Below, piece by piece: positions 22,201 through 33,060 of a stretch of 64,000 bases of DNA. The stretch comes from Asterochloris sp. CNOR1 (lineage: Eukaryota; Chlorophyta; Trebouxiophyceae; Trebouxiales; Trebouxiaceae), in NCBI GenBank assembly GCA_963969365.1, contig OZ017750.1:3038001-3102000 (forward strand), given 5' to 3'. The notes beneath the pieces were generated by a model. The model searched no databases. It saw only the letters and a list, made by a program, of their open reading frames with translations, and was not told where the DNA came from. The first letter of the stretch is position 1. Each line of letters opens with the position of its first letter. The position numbers were made by a program, and so were the translations under genes.

Positions 22201-25084
22201 TGACCGATACTGACCAGCTGTGTCCCTGGCAGAAACCCCATGGGCTGCTGCACGCCTCTCCCATCAGAGTCCCTATCACTCATGGTCCCTTGTCTGTGAC
22301 CCAGGCAGCAGAAACAAACCCTGCTCAAGCGGAGAGGCTGATTCCAGGGTCATGGCACAAAGCGCATTGTGGCTGGACCCCCCACCCAAGTGACGAGCAC
22401 ATCGCAGCCACTGGCGGCTGACGCTCGCCAGCCAGCAGAGGCGCCCCCAACCGGTGGGCAAGAACGAATAGAGCTCATGCTCTCTCTCTGAGAGCAGGAC
22501 CCTTATATGCCTCAGCTGGGCTCCGCAAGTGCTGGAGGCATTGCGCCTCTGCTAAGGGCGTCAGAACCTCAAATCCCAGACCGAGCCTCAGACCATTGCC
22601 CATTGATGAGGGACAGCAGGCTTCAGGCCACACAGCCTGCCAAGCACTGGGTCACCAGACAGTCAGACACCTGAGGAAAGGGGGAGTTGCTCCTCAGGCC
22701 CTGCTGCCGCAAGCTGCACTGGCCCGCTTGGTGCAGCTGTGCTGCCTCCTTGCCCATCGAGCACAGGTCTGATCCGCTCCAGATCGACATGCTGCGGCTG
22801 CCTTTCTGCCTGGGCGCTGTCTGTGCGCTTTATATCCCGTCTCTCACGCTGCGAGGAACATGGCTACGATGCTCAGTGCAGCAGCAGGCAGGCATGGCTT
22901 GCTTGTTTGGCAAGCCTGGCAGCTGCTCAAACGGAGAAAATGCAAGCGGATGCACCATTTGGCCAGAAGGCCTGACACCGTTGCGATATCATAAAAACGC
23001 TTGCCTGTTTGTGGTCCTGGCCATGTGTGAGTTCTTCTGCGCCTAAAGCTGGCTGCGATGATGCACAGCCCATGCAGGCTCAAGGCTGAGCCAGCCTGGG
23101 TCCTCCAGGTGGGTGGGCTTGTAGCTTCAGGACAGTAGTCAGTCCACGCGTCCGCGCACCTGTTCTCCACGCGTGGCAGCGTAACACTGCCTCTGCTGGC
23201 CTCCAGGCGTGGGCAGAATCAAAAGCTGTGCTCAGGCCAATCTACAAGTCTCTCAGAGCATCTACCCAGGTTTGGTGCAAGGCAGAGCAGCCAAACAAGG
23301 TTCTGCGGTCAGGATCCAGAAACTGAAAAGAACATATATATCTGCAAGCTTGCCCCTGCGTGGGGGCCAAGGCTTGTTGTCAGGTGAATTCGTCTATCAA
23401 CCTCTCTCCTTTGCCAGGGAAAATTTGAGAAGCAGCAAGCCAAACAATTGAGCCACCTGCCGTCTTGACCGGGTGGAAGGCAGGCAGGCATGACCGTTGC
23501 CAACCTCCATCAGCCCCCAGGTCCCAACACCCACAGGCAACATTGAGCTGATGTTGGCCATGGTTCTCACTCTGAGCGCACTTGCTGACCTGTTCCTTCC
23601 AGCGTTCAGGGAACTGCTTTCAGGGAGGCTTCTGCTGAGAAGCAGCATCGAGACCTGCATCGGGGCAAGTGTGTGCTCCTCTCACATGTGGACCTTGGCG
23701 CTGCTGTGCTGGAGACCAGCGTACAGGACAGACGTCTCCGCCACTGTGAGGTGGGGCCTATTTCCTCTTCTTTCATTGTGTGCCACTGTTGTCTCAGCAA
23801 TTTCACTGCTGCAGGGCCAGGTGGCAGACCTCTGCCTGCAAGGCAGCCTGCGGCAGCAGCCTGCATGGCTGACAGCAGCTATCACGGAGGACGGTCTCTC
23901 AGGATGTGCCCTGGGTAGCACACTGTCAGGCCAGCTCCACACCCCTGGGACCCCCAAGGTGGCAGCCACCATGCTGCTGCAGTACAAAAGCGGCACCCCA
24001 TGGCTGAAGTCCTGCTCATGCACTGTGAGGTGGGTGAATGCACCGTCAGGCCAATATGTCTGGCGCGGACCATGACTGGCCAGCAGCACATCCCTCAGTA
24101 GGCAGCGGGCAGAGCTGTAGGCGAGTCTGTGCATGGCATCATCTGCTTACAAACCTAAAGTGCTGCAGTGGCTTTGCAGGAGGGCTTGCCGCAATGTTCA
24201 ATGGGTTTTGGAAGCTGGGCTACCTGTCTTCGGTATGCCAGGCAGCTGCAGTGGCACAGCATCTGGAGCCTGGCAGAAAAGTGGCTGGGTACATGCGCTG
24301 AAGTTGGCAGTCAAGCCTAGACCCAGCCCCACAGCTGACTTCACCATGAGCTTGAAGCAGAATGTCGCAGCAGCAGGCAGGCTGGAAGCGTCCAGCTGGC
24401 ACAAGGATGCCAAGCCTGAGTGCCTAGCACGCGAGCACAGCCATGTCTCTCGTCCAACAGCCCAAAAGGAAGTTGGAGACTGTGCTGTGCCTGGCCCAGC
24501 ATCTGAGAGTACAGCGCGCGACAGTGCTGTGCAGCCAGGCAGCAGTCTGGAATGCAAGACTCGTCTCAGCCTCCGACCTGCAGGCTGCCGTGGATCTCTG
24601 AAATACTCGCACGCCCTGAGATGGTTCAGAACACGTCCACTACTGCTGGAGACCTCTGCTGAACTTGGCCCCTCAACTTGGAGCCTGCCCTGGCATGTGC
24701 AGCTGCGTCTACCCCTGTCTCATCAGCATGAGCTCCTACTTGAGCATGGTAGCCCAAGTAGAGGCAGCTGGTTGGCAAAAGCCTGTTTGAAGAAGAAGTC
24801 TGTGGGGCATGGCTTTGACTGCCACCTGAAACATGGTGCTTCAGGTGAGCCTGACTCAGGCAGCTGCTCACAACATAAGCCGAGTGTCCCTTGACGAGTG
24901 GACATTTGTGCAGGCTGGAGTGCAGTTTTGACTGCATCCTGGCGTGGTGACTCAGGTCGGGACACTTTCCAATACAAGTGTGGCTCTCCTGCAACTGCAA
25001 GCAGCATGAAGCTAGATAGCCATTTTGAATTGTGACATGTGGATGCTTTGCACTCCAATCTTGATGCATACATGCTGCTTTTCA
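22201..25084. other. About 2.9 kb without a supportable gene
   Basis: No recognisable domain in any frame. The longest open frame is 24133-24894 (+, 253 codons); it is Ser/Ala/Trp-rich and resembles nothing I know, and codon bias alone opens such frames in this GC-rich DNA. A second frame at 23497-24075 (+) has hydrophobic stretches but is also unrecognised. A TATATATA-like stretch near 23332 has no gene clearly behind it. The region may hold the kinase promoter, a lineage-specific gene or a non-coding transcript. Confidence 0.4.
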
Positions 25085-25696
25085 TCATAATCTGCCATTA
25101 CGCTGCTGTCTTTGTCTCAGAAGCAATGCACGATTGCTGCGCTTGGTGGCATGCACCAGCCACTCCAGACCTTCCTTAAGGCCATCACCGTTCAGGGCAC
25201 TAGCTGTCTGCACGCGGCAAGGCCTGGATATGACTGTGCTCAGGCCAAGCTGCTCAGTGACTTCATCGCCAGACAGGGCGGCACTGCTGTCCTGTTTGTT
25301 TGCCAGTACAAGCAGGGGGGCATCGTACAGCTCCCTGCTGCCAAGGGCCTGCTCCAGAGCTGATCGCGCCTCTGTAAGACGCTGGGGGGCTGCTGCATCG
25401 ACCACATAGATGACCGCATGGCTCTCAGCAAAGTACTTGTCCCAGATGGAGCGCAGGTCTGCCTTGCCGCCGAGGTCCCAGAAAACCAGCTGGCCGCCAT
25501 GGGCATCCACGCGCCCCATATTGAGGCCTACTGTGCTGACAATCTTGCTGTGCTCCAGGCCGGGCTGCGAGGTGTACAAGCCTTTCAAGCTCTCCAGCAC
25601 GCAGGTCTTGCCTGCGCCATCTACGCCAATGATCACGAAGCTGATTTCTTCCCGCTGGATCAGGTATTCGTACAAGCCCCAGACAAGGCCAAACAT
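25085..25696 (-). CDS. ARFRP1/Arl3p-type small GTPase
   Basis: Single-exon protein of 203 residues, the family's usual size. It starts MFGLVWGLYEYLIQREE, matching the ARFRP1 N-terminus (MYTLLSGLYKYMFQKDE) and lacking the Gly-2 myristoylation site of classical ARFs, as that subfamily does. The P-loop is GVDGAGKT, switch I contains STVGLNMG, switch II WDLGGKADLRSIWDKY, and the specificity motif is ANKQD. The family acts at the trans-Golgi, recruiting ARL1 and golgins. In switch II the usual catalytic Gln (WDLGGQ) is Lys, which should lower or abolish intrinsic GTP hydrolysis. It is one of only two intronless genes here, amid neighbours with 5-15 exons. Confidence 0.9.
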   Translation of the reverse strand: MFGLVWGLYEYLIQREEISFVIIGVDGAGKTCVLESLKGLYTSQPGLEHSKIVSTVGLNMGRVDAHGGQLVFWDLGGKADLRSIWDKYFAESHAVIYVVDAAAPQRLTEARSALEQALGSRELYDAPLLVLANKQDSSAALSGDEVTEQLGLSTVISRPCRVQTASALNGDGLKEGLEWLVHATKRSNRALLLRQRQQRNGRL

Positions 25697-26143
25697 TGAC
25701 GCCCAGTCAGATTAGAGGCCTGCGCAATGCAAGAGGGCTTAATTGCAGTCTGCTCTGCTTGGAACCAGGTGACCAGGCAAGCTGAGAGCCTCACCTTCGG
25801 AGGATGTGGGAGACAGTGCAGCAGTTGAAAGTCCCTCATCACAGCCTGTGAGGCATCATGGGGTGAAGCTGGATTGACTTCTCGAGGAGCATTGGAGAGG
25901 CCCTCTTGTTGGTGGGAGCAAACCCAGGGATGGAAGTCAGGTCGGATCTCATCATTGTTATGATTATAACTTTTGTGAGGCGGCAATTTCCGCTGCCCAC
26001 TCGTCCCAGTGGTGCTTGGGTCAGTTAGCCAGGTTCGTCCGGATACAGTTTGGAAACACGGTGTTCGGCATAGGCAGGGCTGAGGTGCAACCGCTTCGCT
26101 CCCAGGACGTGCCCCTCTGATTTCTGTTCTGGTGCCTGGCATC
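25697..26143. promoter_or_regulatory. Divergent intergenic region
   Basis: 447 bp between the divergently transcribed ARFRP1-like gene and the 187-residue orphan. It must hold both promoters if both genes are real. I see no clear TATA box or repeated motif. Confidence 0.4.
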
Positions 26144-26707
26144 ATGACCACCTTGCTAACAACTGGTGCACCAGAGCACTGGCTGTACATCAGCAACGCT
26201 GCGCCAGACATTACTCCCGCAATGCTCAATGTGGCTGACCTTATGCACTGCACAGACTACACCCTGACCCAGGGCCTCAATTGCATTCTACGGCAGGATG
26301 GCCTGCGCCCTGTCAGCCACGTCTCTGAGGCACTCGATCGCCTGGAGGACCATTTCATGAGCAGGGCCGAGCACAGCGCCCTGGAAGCAGCAGTGCAGGC
26401 CTTCTTCCAGCAGCATGTCGGCCCGCTGGCCCAATTGGTTCAGCAGCAGTGGCCCACCTGCAAGGAGTGGCTACGCAGGCGCAGAGCTCTGGCACAGCCC
26501 AGAGAAGCAATTGGCACTGCATTTGTGGACCTGCAGCGCCTGCAAAGCGTCAGGGTTCAGATCGAGCAGGAGCCTGGCTACGCTCGTGTCCGCGAGGCTG
26601 CGCTGTTCATGGCCTCTGTGCTGAGGGACACTTTGGCCGCACAGCAGGTGGGGGCTTGGCCTGAGGCCTCTAGCTTGCTCAGTCCAGTGCTGGCTGCCAA
26701 GGAATGA
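26144..26707 (+). CDS. Hypothetical 187-residue helical protein
   Basis: Intronless frame with ATG at 26144 (MTTLLTTGAPEHWLY) and TGA at 26705-26707. Codon use is like neighbouring coding exons and the frame is uninterrupted. Predicted content is mainly alpha-helical, with charged and Gln/Leu heptad-like stretches (EDHFMSRAEHSALEAAVQAF; WLRRRRALAQPREA). There is no signal peptide, membrane segment or known motif. I do not recognise the family. Compact sequence, sensible composition and a bounded start and stop argue it is real. Confidence 0.5.
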   Translation: MTTLLTTGAPEHWLYISNAAPDITPAMLNVADLMHCTDYTLTQGLNCILRQDGLRPVSHVSEALDRLEDHFMSRAEHSALEAAVQAFFQQHVGPLAQLVQQQWPTCKEWLRRRRALAQPREAIGTAFVDLQRLQSVRVQIEQEPGYARVREAALFMASVLRDTLAAQQVGAWPEASSLLSPVLAAKE

Positions 26708-27733
26708 TGTGCTCATGGCGTCCTGTGGAGCAGCAGCTGAGTCCAAGCTCTCCAGCTTACTCAATGTGCTGCTGCGCTGCATTCCGTAAATTGCCAGCAA
26801 CCCCTGGCTGCTGTCTCTCTAGTGTGCTGCTGAATCCTTTGCTTGGTACTGTGCAGATGCAGACAAGCTGACGGGCGCTCAGATGCATGTGTCCTTCCAC
26901 ATTGCAGCTGTCCGTCTTTGACATCCCTGTGCAACTGCGCCCTTGCATATCATGTGCCTTTGTCTTGTTGGATCTGTGCCACAGCTTGCCCTCACTTTGG
27001 AATCCTCTCATGTACAAACTCTACCAATCAACCCTCTGCTGGGCGCATTCGCCTTCCAATACACCAGCAGTACTGGTTTATTTGATCATCTGCAGTCTTT
27101 GTTCAGCTATGGACTCTAAATTTAATCCAATCAATCAAATCAACCAACCTTCACAACGCCTGGTTGCCAACTGCCTTGGCCCGATGCCTCCACTGATCTA
27201 GATCCAGGGACATGTCCCTGCTGCAGATCGCAGTCCCAGATGTAGCTTTGGGCAAGACCTGTTTAAGCAAAGTCTACCTCGTTAAACGAGATGTTGTTTG
27301 AGGAGGTGGGATCAAACCTCCAACATTTGCATCATGCAATTGCAACACAAGGCTGCGCCAGCTGCAGGTGTATGGCTCGCATCAAAAAAACAAAACAAAG
27401 GCGGCCTGGCAGTGCAAGTGCAGTCAGTGAGGCGCCCAGCAGGAGCGACTCTCTGCAGGACAAGGCTAATGTCAACCCCAGCCAGAAAGCAGGGCCTGCT
27501 TGCAAACTGCCTGGCCAAGCATTGGGGTGGCACCGACTGCTCGTAGACTTGGATGTTGCTGATGGGCAGCCACCGCCAGGTTGCAGGGCACCCACAACCC
27601 CAGTCTGTGGTGCTGCACAGGGAGCGGCCGCCAACCAGGTGCACTTGGTTGTCCCCTTGTTCTGTAGGGCCTGTGGCTGCCAACTGCTGCTGCTGAGGCT
27701 GCTGCCTAGCTGCAGGGAACGGCGCTGCTGAGT
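26708..27733. other. About 1 kb without a gene
   Basis: Lower GC than its surroundings. It contains a 6-bp-arm palindrome (CTCGTTAAACGAG, about 27278-27290) and a GGTTTGATCCC-like block on the minus strand near 27305-27315. No exon, tRNA or mobile element could be supported. It probably holds the 3' UTR of the orphan gene and the promoter of the RAP-protein gene. Confidence 0.35.
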
Positions 27734-30700
27734 ATGGCAGGCCCCCAGGCAGCGCATGCAGGTGCCACTGCTCGAGCCATAACTCCGCCCGAAGCCAATG
27801 GCACCGGCAACCGGGACCTGAAAGGTGTTGCTTTCGAGGCTGGGAGCACATCACCTGATGTGAACGGGGGGCGGCCAGCCGTCCCGCGACCTCACAAGTC
27901 GCGCCTGTTTGCTAGGAATCACCTGGAGCCTGGGTTCCAGGCTGCAGCTGCCTCGCCCGTGCCAAGTGAGCACGTGCAGAGGTTGCACCCTTTTGCCAGG
28001 GAGCCTTCTGCGCTCAGACCATGGGCTGCTGCCTCACCTGTGCCGGGTGGGAGCCTGCAGACTTGTCTGGTCCCTGGGCATCCAGGCTTTGCCTTACCAA
28101 TGCCACTAATTGTTGCGAGCCTGACCTCATCCTCTGCCTCCCTGTGCCAGATCTGAGCCCACGCAAGCCATATCGTGTCGTGTTCACCCAGCTCACACAC
28201 TGCCCGCCTCTGCTCAGTGCTGTGCCGTGTCGCAGCACATTGAGAATCGGTGATTGTGTCCCCCAGCTACAAAGCTTTCACTATTACGCCGCCCCTCATG
28301 CTGCCGATTTGTGTCCTTCTGCAGTGCCCAGCATGCAGAACATGAGTGCAGGGCCTGCGCTGCCTGTAGAGCTGAGCAGCTGGGGTGGTACCAAGCGCCC
28401 TGCCGACTCTGATGCAGCTTCAGATGCAGCCAAGAGGGGGAGGGGGAAAGCAGGTAGGCAGTGTCACCTCAGTTGGGGCTGCATGTTTTACAGACTGCAT
28501 GCATGAGCAGCTGCTGACTTGTAACGCCTACGGCTACAGTAACCACAGCTGCAGGCCAGGTGTGGAGGCCAGGCAGCACTCGTTTGTGTGAGTGGCGGGT
28601 CTGTCACATTGCAGGTGCTGCGCCAGCTCAGCAGGAGCAGGCGGGCTGGAGGCCATGTGGCGCCACCACAGCGAGCAGCCAGCAGCAAAATGGAATGGCA
28701 CAGCTCCCAGCAAGAGGGCCCCAGTGTGCCGCACCGCCAGAAATTGGGCGCAATGGCCTGTCCCATGATCTGCTGAACCTGGCAGGGCCATCTGTGCTGG
28801 CGGATGTCAAGCAGGCCCTCAAAGGCACAGCAGGCCCTGGCCTGATGCCCAGGGTCCTGAAGCTTGTGAGGCAGGCGAGCACTCAGAGCACTGGCGTCGA
28901 GGCAAAGCAGGTAGGCACAGCTCTGCTGCAATGCCCCCACCAAGCCGCTCCTGGCACAGTGTGCTGTTGCAGCCTGTGGCCAGAGCCCAGTGCTCTCAGC
29001 AAGCTGTCTGCATGCTGCAGGTTGCTGCTGCTTTCCTGCAGACCTGCGACAGCCAGCAGCCCCCACTGCTGCCTGAGTCACTCATCGAACTGCTGAGAGA
29101 GGTAGCAGGCTGGGGTAGCAGTGCCCCGCCATCACTCGTCACAGGTCTGGTTGAAAGGGCGCTCCAGAGGTGCACAGAAGCTGAGGCGACTTCTGCAAAG
29201 TTGTCCAAGGCGCTGACAGAGCTGCAGACACATGGAATCATCATCCCTGACAACTTACTCAGAGCCACCCACCTCAGGCAATCCCATGTCTGTCTTGCGT
29301 GCGCTGCCTGGTGGCTGTCGCATTGCAGCGTGGCCTGCTGACCTGCAGAGTTGAGAGATTGCTCCAATCCAAGTGCACCCGCCCCTGGGCCCTGCTGGCT
29401 GCCAGCCTGCCAGTTTTCAGATTCAATAAGGGGTGGCTGAGCATGCACCAGCTGTGGCGTCTTCTGTCCCTGGTACAGCAGTATGACTCAAGCTTGCAGC
29501 GCCCTGAGGTGGGCCTACCCTTCCTGCATTGCCCTACCTGCTGGCTGCCCCTTTTCGCATTTCTGCTCACCGCTGGCTCTGCTACAGGACATTGCAGTCA
29601 TCTTGCCATACTGCTGTGAGCTGGCGGTGTGGCCCAGCAGCGATACACTGCGGGCAGTGTTCACATCCCTGACAAATGCCACCCACGAGCTGTTGGCGCC
29701 AGCCGTGTATGTGGATGTCTTCTGGAGTTTTGCACAGTTCTGGCTGTGTGCAAGTAAGCAGTCCGGCTTGTCCCTCCTCTTTCTCGTGGCCAGCCCTGTA
29801 CACTGCCCCTTCAGAGACACCTTGCTCTCCATGTTGCGGTAAGTGCGCATGGTGGCGGCAATACGGTGAGCCTGCTGCTGGTCACGCAAGCTGCTTGTGC
29901 CCTGACCAGTGCCTCACCTGTGGGAGCCCCACATGTGCAGATGAGCCCCTGCAAAACAGGCAGCTCTGCAGCTTGGTGAGGGTCAAGATCGGAGGCGTCA
30001 AGCAGGGCCTGAGTGGGCTCTCAGCCCAGGGCCTTTTGAGGCTGCTGCAGGGGCTGGCCCTGCTGGATGGCCTGACCCCAGACCTTTGGCATGCAGTGCT
30101 TTTCATCTTGGAAGGCAGAGGATTGCAGGCAAGTCCTTCATGCAGCACTAATCTGAATTCCCACTTTCTGCTGAGTTTGTAGTGGCATGTCTCCCTGCAG
30201 AGCCTCCCGCAGCACCTGTCAAGAAGTCTGTCCCAGGTCTGGTGCCTGGTCTCAGGCGCTGAGGTTCCTGCATGCGAACATCTGTCCAGGCCCACCCAGC
30301 TCATATCAGACCCCTTCAGTCTGAACAGCACTGCCCAGACAGCCAAGCATGTGGCTGAGGTCAGTCTGCAGGGCACTCTGCATGTGTCCTGATGGAGCCA
30401 AGGCTCTGGTGCTGACAAAGCGGGTGTACTTGCAGATTTCCAGAGTGTTGCAGAGCCTTCAGATCCCCCACAAGACTCATTTTTGTCCCTTTCCAGCAGC
30501 AACCATGCCATGTATTGACGTGCTGCTACCCCGGAGTGTGGCCATATTGGTCTCGATTGGTCTAGGTCCTCAGATTGCAGAACTGAACGGGAGTGGGCTG
30601 GCCCACACACCCCTTGTACTGAAGCAAAAAGCTTTACGCAGCCATGGCATTCGCAGCCAGGTGGTGCGAGCTAGTGAGTGGCCCAGCAGTCTGGCAGAAC

Positions 30701-30765
30701 AGACAGTTGTCATTGGGAAGCTATTGCAGCAGATTAGCACAGTGGGGCATGCGGCTCCAGGGTGA
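27734..30765 (+). CDS. RAP-domain, FASTK/OPR-like putative organellar RNA-binding protein
   Basis: Multi-exon gene beginning MAGPQAAHAGATARAITPP at 27734, a basic, Ala-rich, acid-poor leader compatible with organelle import. The middle carries helical units with FAST/octotricopeptide-like spacing: about 29100-29260 (VERALQRCTEAEATSAKLSK), 29350-29510 (WALLAASLPVFRFNKGWLSM), 29588-29755 (VFWSFAQFWLC) and 29970-30130 (LSAQGLLRLLQGLALLDGL). The C-terminal exon, about 30560-30765, reads IAELNGSG, then LKQKALRSHGIRSQVVRASE and W, the shape of a RAP domain (VxxEDG...LxxxGxxVVxxxxxEW). Family members process or stabilise chloroplast or mitochondrial transcripts. Exon joints were not all phased, so the residue count is unknown. 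Confidence 0.6.
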
Positions 30766-30956
30766 CAAGCAGATAGCAAGACACATTGACATACAGTTCT
30801 GATTCAAACGTTGGCCTTGTACTGGCACCAAAAGTGCATGAGCTCAGGAATAATTGGAGACTGGCATCAATCTATGCACCCATGCCTTTGCATGACAGGA
30901 AGGCATCACCAGCAATAGTCTGAGCTGAGGACTGAGCCTGCTGCAGCGTTGTAGCA

Positions 30957-32690
30957 TCACCAGAGGCTGAGGTGTCGGTTGCTTGTGACCTCCATGACCA
31001 CATCAGGATTGTGCTCAATCACACGCAAGGCAGCATCATCATCTGGCATGCCAAAGAGCCTGCACACAGAGAGGCGCGGGGAGTCGTGGATGTATCTACA
31101 CGAAGCCAAGCAAGTGGTCTGCCAGGTGTGTACTGCTGGCACAGAGCAAGAGACCCAATGATGCAACAGCCTGGGCCACACCTTTTTACTTCTGCTAGCA
31201 GATACTCCAGGTCCTCTGTCAGGTAGAGGGTTTGCCTCTGGACAAGGGATGCTACCGAGGACTCGGGCAGGTGGGCATGGAGCTGCACCAGGGCCGCCTC
31301 AACCTTCTGGAAGTTCTGCTCCATCAGCAGAGAGGGACTGCAGGACAGCAGCCGCTCTCGTCATGGTGAGGTGTGGCTGCTGTTGACACAGGAGCAGCCA
31401 CACTGCATCCCTGTCTTTGCTGCATGGCAAGAGAGACACTGATGCCTGGGAGCCGCTGCTGGACACTTGAGTCTGGCACCCGCTGATGCCAGGGGGGTGT
31501 GTGCAGCGATACCGGCCACAGGTGGATGCCAGCTACCTGTTGACTACAAGCCGAGACACGTCGACACGAGGCATCCAGCTGCGCAGCTGCAGCAGCTTGG
31601 CAGCAACGGCACCTGGATCCCTGGCCCAGGCCGCCAGCATGGCTGGTTGCAGCCTCAGAAGGCGCTGCTCCATGGCAGGCATCAGGTGCACCAACTCCTG
31701 CAGGCAGAACCGGGTGTACAAGATCCTGCAGGTAGGCCTCCTACGCACCGATCCTTCAGGCCACATGCTCCTGCAACTCCTACAGGCACCAGGTGTGTTT
31801 TAAGCCATGCAGGTTGGCATCACCTGCACCAGTTCCTGCAGGCACCAACAAGCTTGTCCTGGGCCTCGGGTGCTTCTCAACTCCTGCAGGCCGGCACCCA
31901 GAGCGCAACCCCTTGCAGGCAGGCACCCAGGGCGCAACCCCCTGCAGGCAGGCACCCAGTGCACCAAAGCCTGCAGGCAGGCACCCTGCTGAGGGCATTG
32001 CAAGCAGCGGAGAGCACTTGCAGCTCAGGATGCACTGGAAGACAGGGCGCCAAACGCCTCTGCCCATAGTCAAGGCGCACTCTATGTTGGCACTGAGGTT
32101 TGCGTGTATTGCCTCTGCTGCAGAGTCTTAGATTGAATTACCAGGACAAGGTGTCACAGAAAGACACAGAGCAGCAGCCTGACGGGCATTGTTGAGGTTC
32201 ACTGCTCGCCACTTGATGCTGCAGCAGTGGCAGCTTGGCATTGGTGGCACGACGCAAGCACGGTCGGCAAAGCCTGACCAGCTTGCTTTGCAAGGCACCC
32301 TGGAAGTCACCGGCTGTGCACCGCCAGCAATGCCAGCAGACCCACCTGAATGGCATGCTTGAAGTCGTCCTCTGTAAGCCCACTGCCCTTCTGAGCTGTG
32401 TCCCAGTTCTCTGCCTCATGCTTCATCTGTCCCTCTTTGAGTCTCCACAAAGCGCTTGAGTGTATGCTGTTAATGTCTACTTGGGGCACCATGCTCCAAT
32501 GGTGGCCGACATCGGCTTCAGCCTGAGACTTGGCTATCCAGTCCTGGAGAGGGTCCCGGTCTTCCTCAGCTCGAGCCCTGCCCAAGTGCCTTCCCCTGGT
32601 TCTGCAAACACCTGCCTCCTGAATGCAGATCCATGCAGGGGTCAGGCTGAAGGGTTTGTGCTTGCATGGCGCTCCAAGGAGCACCATTCC
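30957..32690 (-). CDS. mTERF-like helical-repeat protein (tentative)
   Basis: Exons read on the minus strand: about 32640-32350 (DPLQDWIAKSQAEADVGHHW ... LTEDDFKHAIQ), about 32210-32150, about 31720-31545 (LMPAMEQRLLRLQPAMLAAW ... WMPRVDVSRLVVNR), about 31324-31190 (VEAALVQLHAHLPESSVASL VQRQTLYL) and a last exon ending MEVTSNRHLSLW with the stop at 30957. The repeated L-x-P-x-x-x-V-x-x-L-V-x-R pattern resembles mTERF or related algal organellar repeats, but I am unsure of the family. It lies convergent to the RAP gene and divergent from the ERD2-like gene; the start is not resolved. Confidence 0.45.
31884..31993. repeat. 29-bp minisatellite, about 3.7 copies
   Basis: Units begin at 31884, 31913, 31942 and 31971, each with CTGCAGGCAGGCACCCAG or a close variant. 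Looser copies of the CCTGCAGGCA core continue leftwards to about 31690. It sits in an intron of the mTERF-like gene, and the repeated core contains the acceptor-type TGCAG. Confidence 0.8.
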
Positions 32691-33060
32691 ATGCCAGTGG
32701 TGCAGTGCTACGATTTGGAGTCAGATAGGATGTGACAAGGCTGGGAACAGTCCAGCTGCCACTGACCGACATTCCCTCCAGTCGCAGAAACAGGAGCTGG
32801 TGATCACAGCCATATCCATTCCAAAGGTCGTGCATCTATCTTGCCTAGATTTCCTCCATCCTGCCCCTCGACTCTCAGAGGCTCCTCCAGGCCCATACCT
32901 CGGCTGGCACGGGCAAGCTAGGTGTGCAGCTCACAGTGCAGGCAGCTTGCATTGCCTCCCTCACTGAAGTGGATCACAACTGCCATCCAGTGCTGGCCTA
33001 CCAGATTGAAGAGCCACACAATATGAAGTGCAGCCATGAATGTGCTTGTCTGCTGCAGGC

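Noticed and set aside
22478-22496. Short GCTCTC...GAGAGC hairpin
   Set aside because: Six-base arms made of a CT microsatellite; expected by chance and without a T run or neighbouring gene end.
23325-23345. TATATATA-like promoter
   Set aside because: No recognisable gene starts downstream on either strand at a sensible distance, so a promoter cannot be supported.
27290-27370. tRNA-like block: a GGTTTGATCCC B-box look-alike on the minus strand
   Set aside because: The T-loop position 56 is T, no matching A box or cloverleaf stems of the right spacing could be drawn, and no discriminator or terminator follows. It is not a tRNA or a convincing tRNA-derived SINE.
31467-32069. Plus-strand 200-codon frame with repeating QAGT/RHP words
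   Set aside because: The protein repeats come from the 29-bp minisatellite, and the strand is opposite to the helical-repeat exons. No acceptable start or domain.
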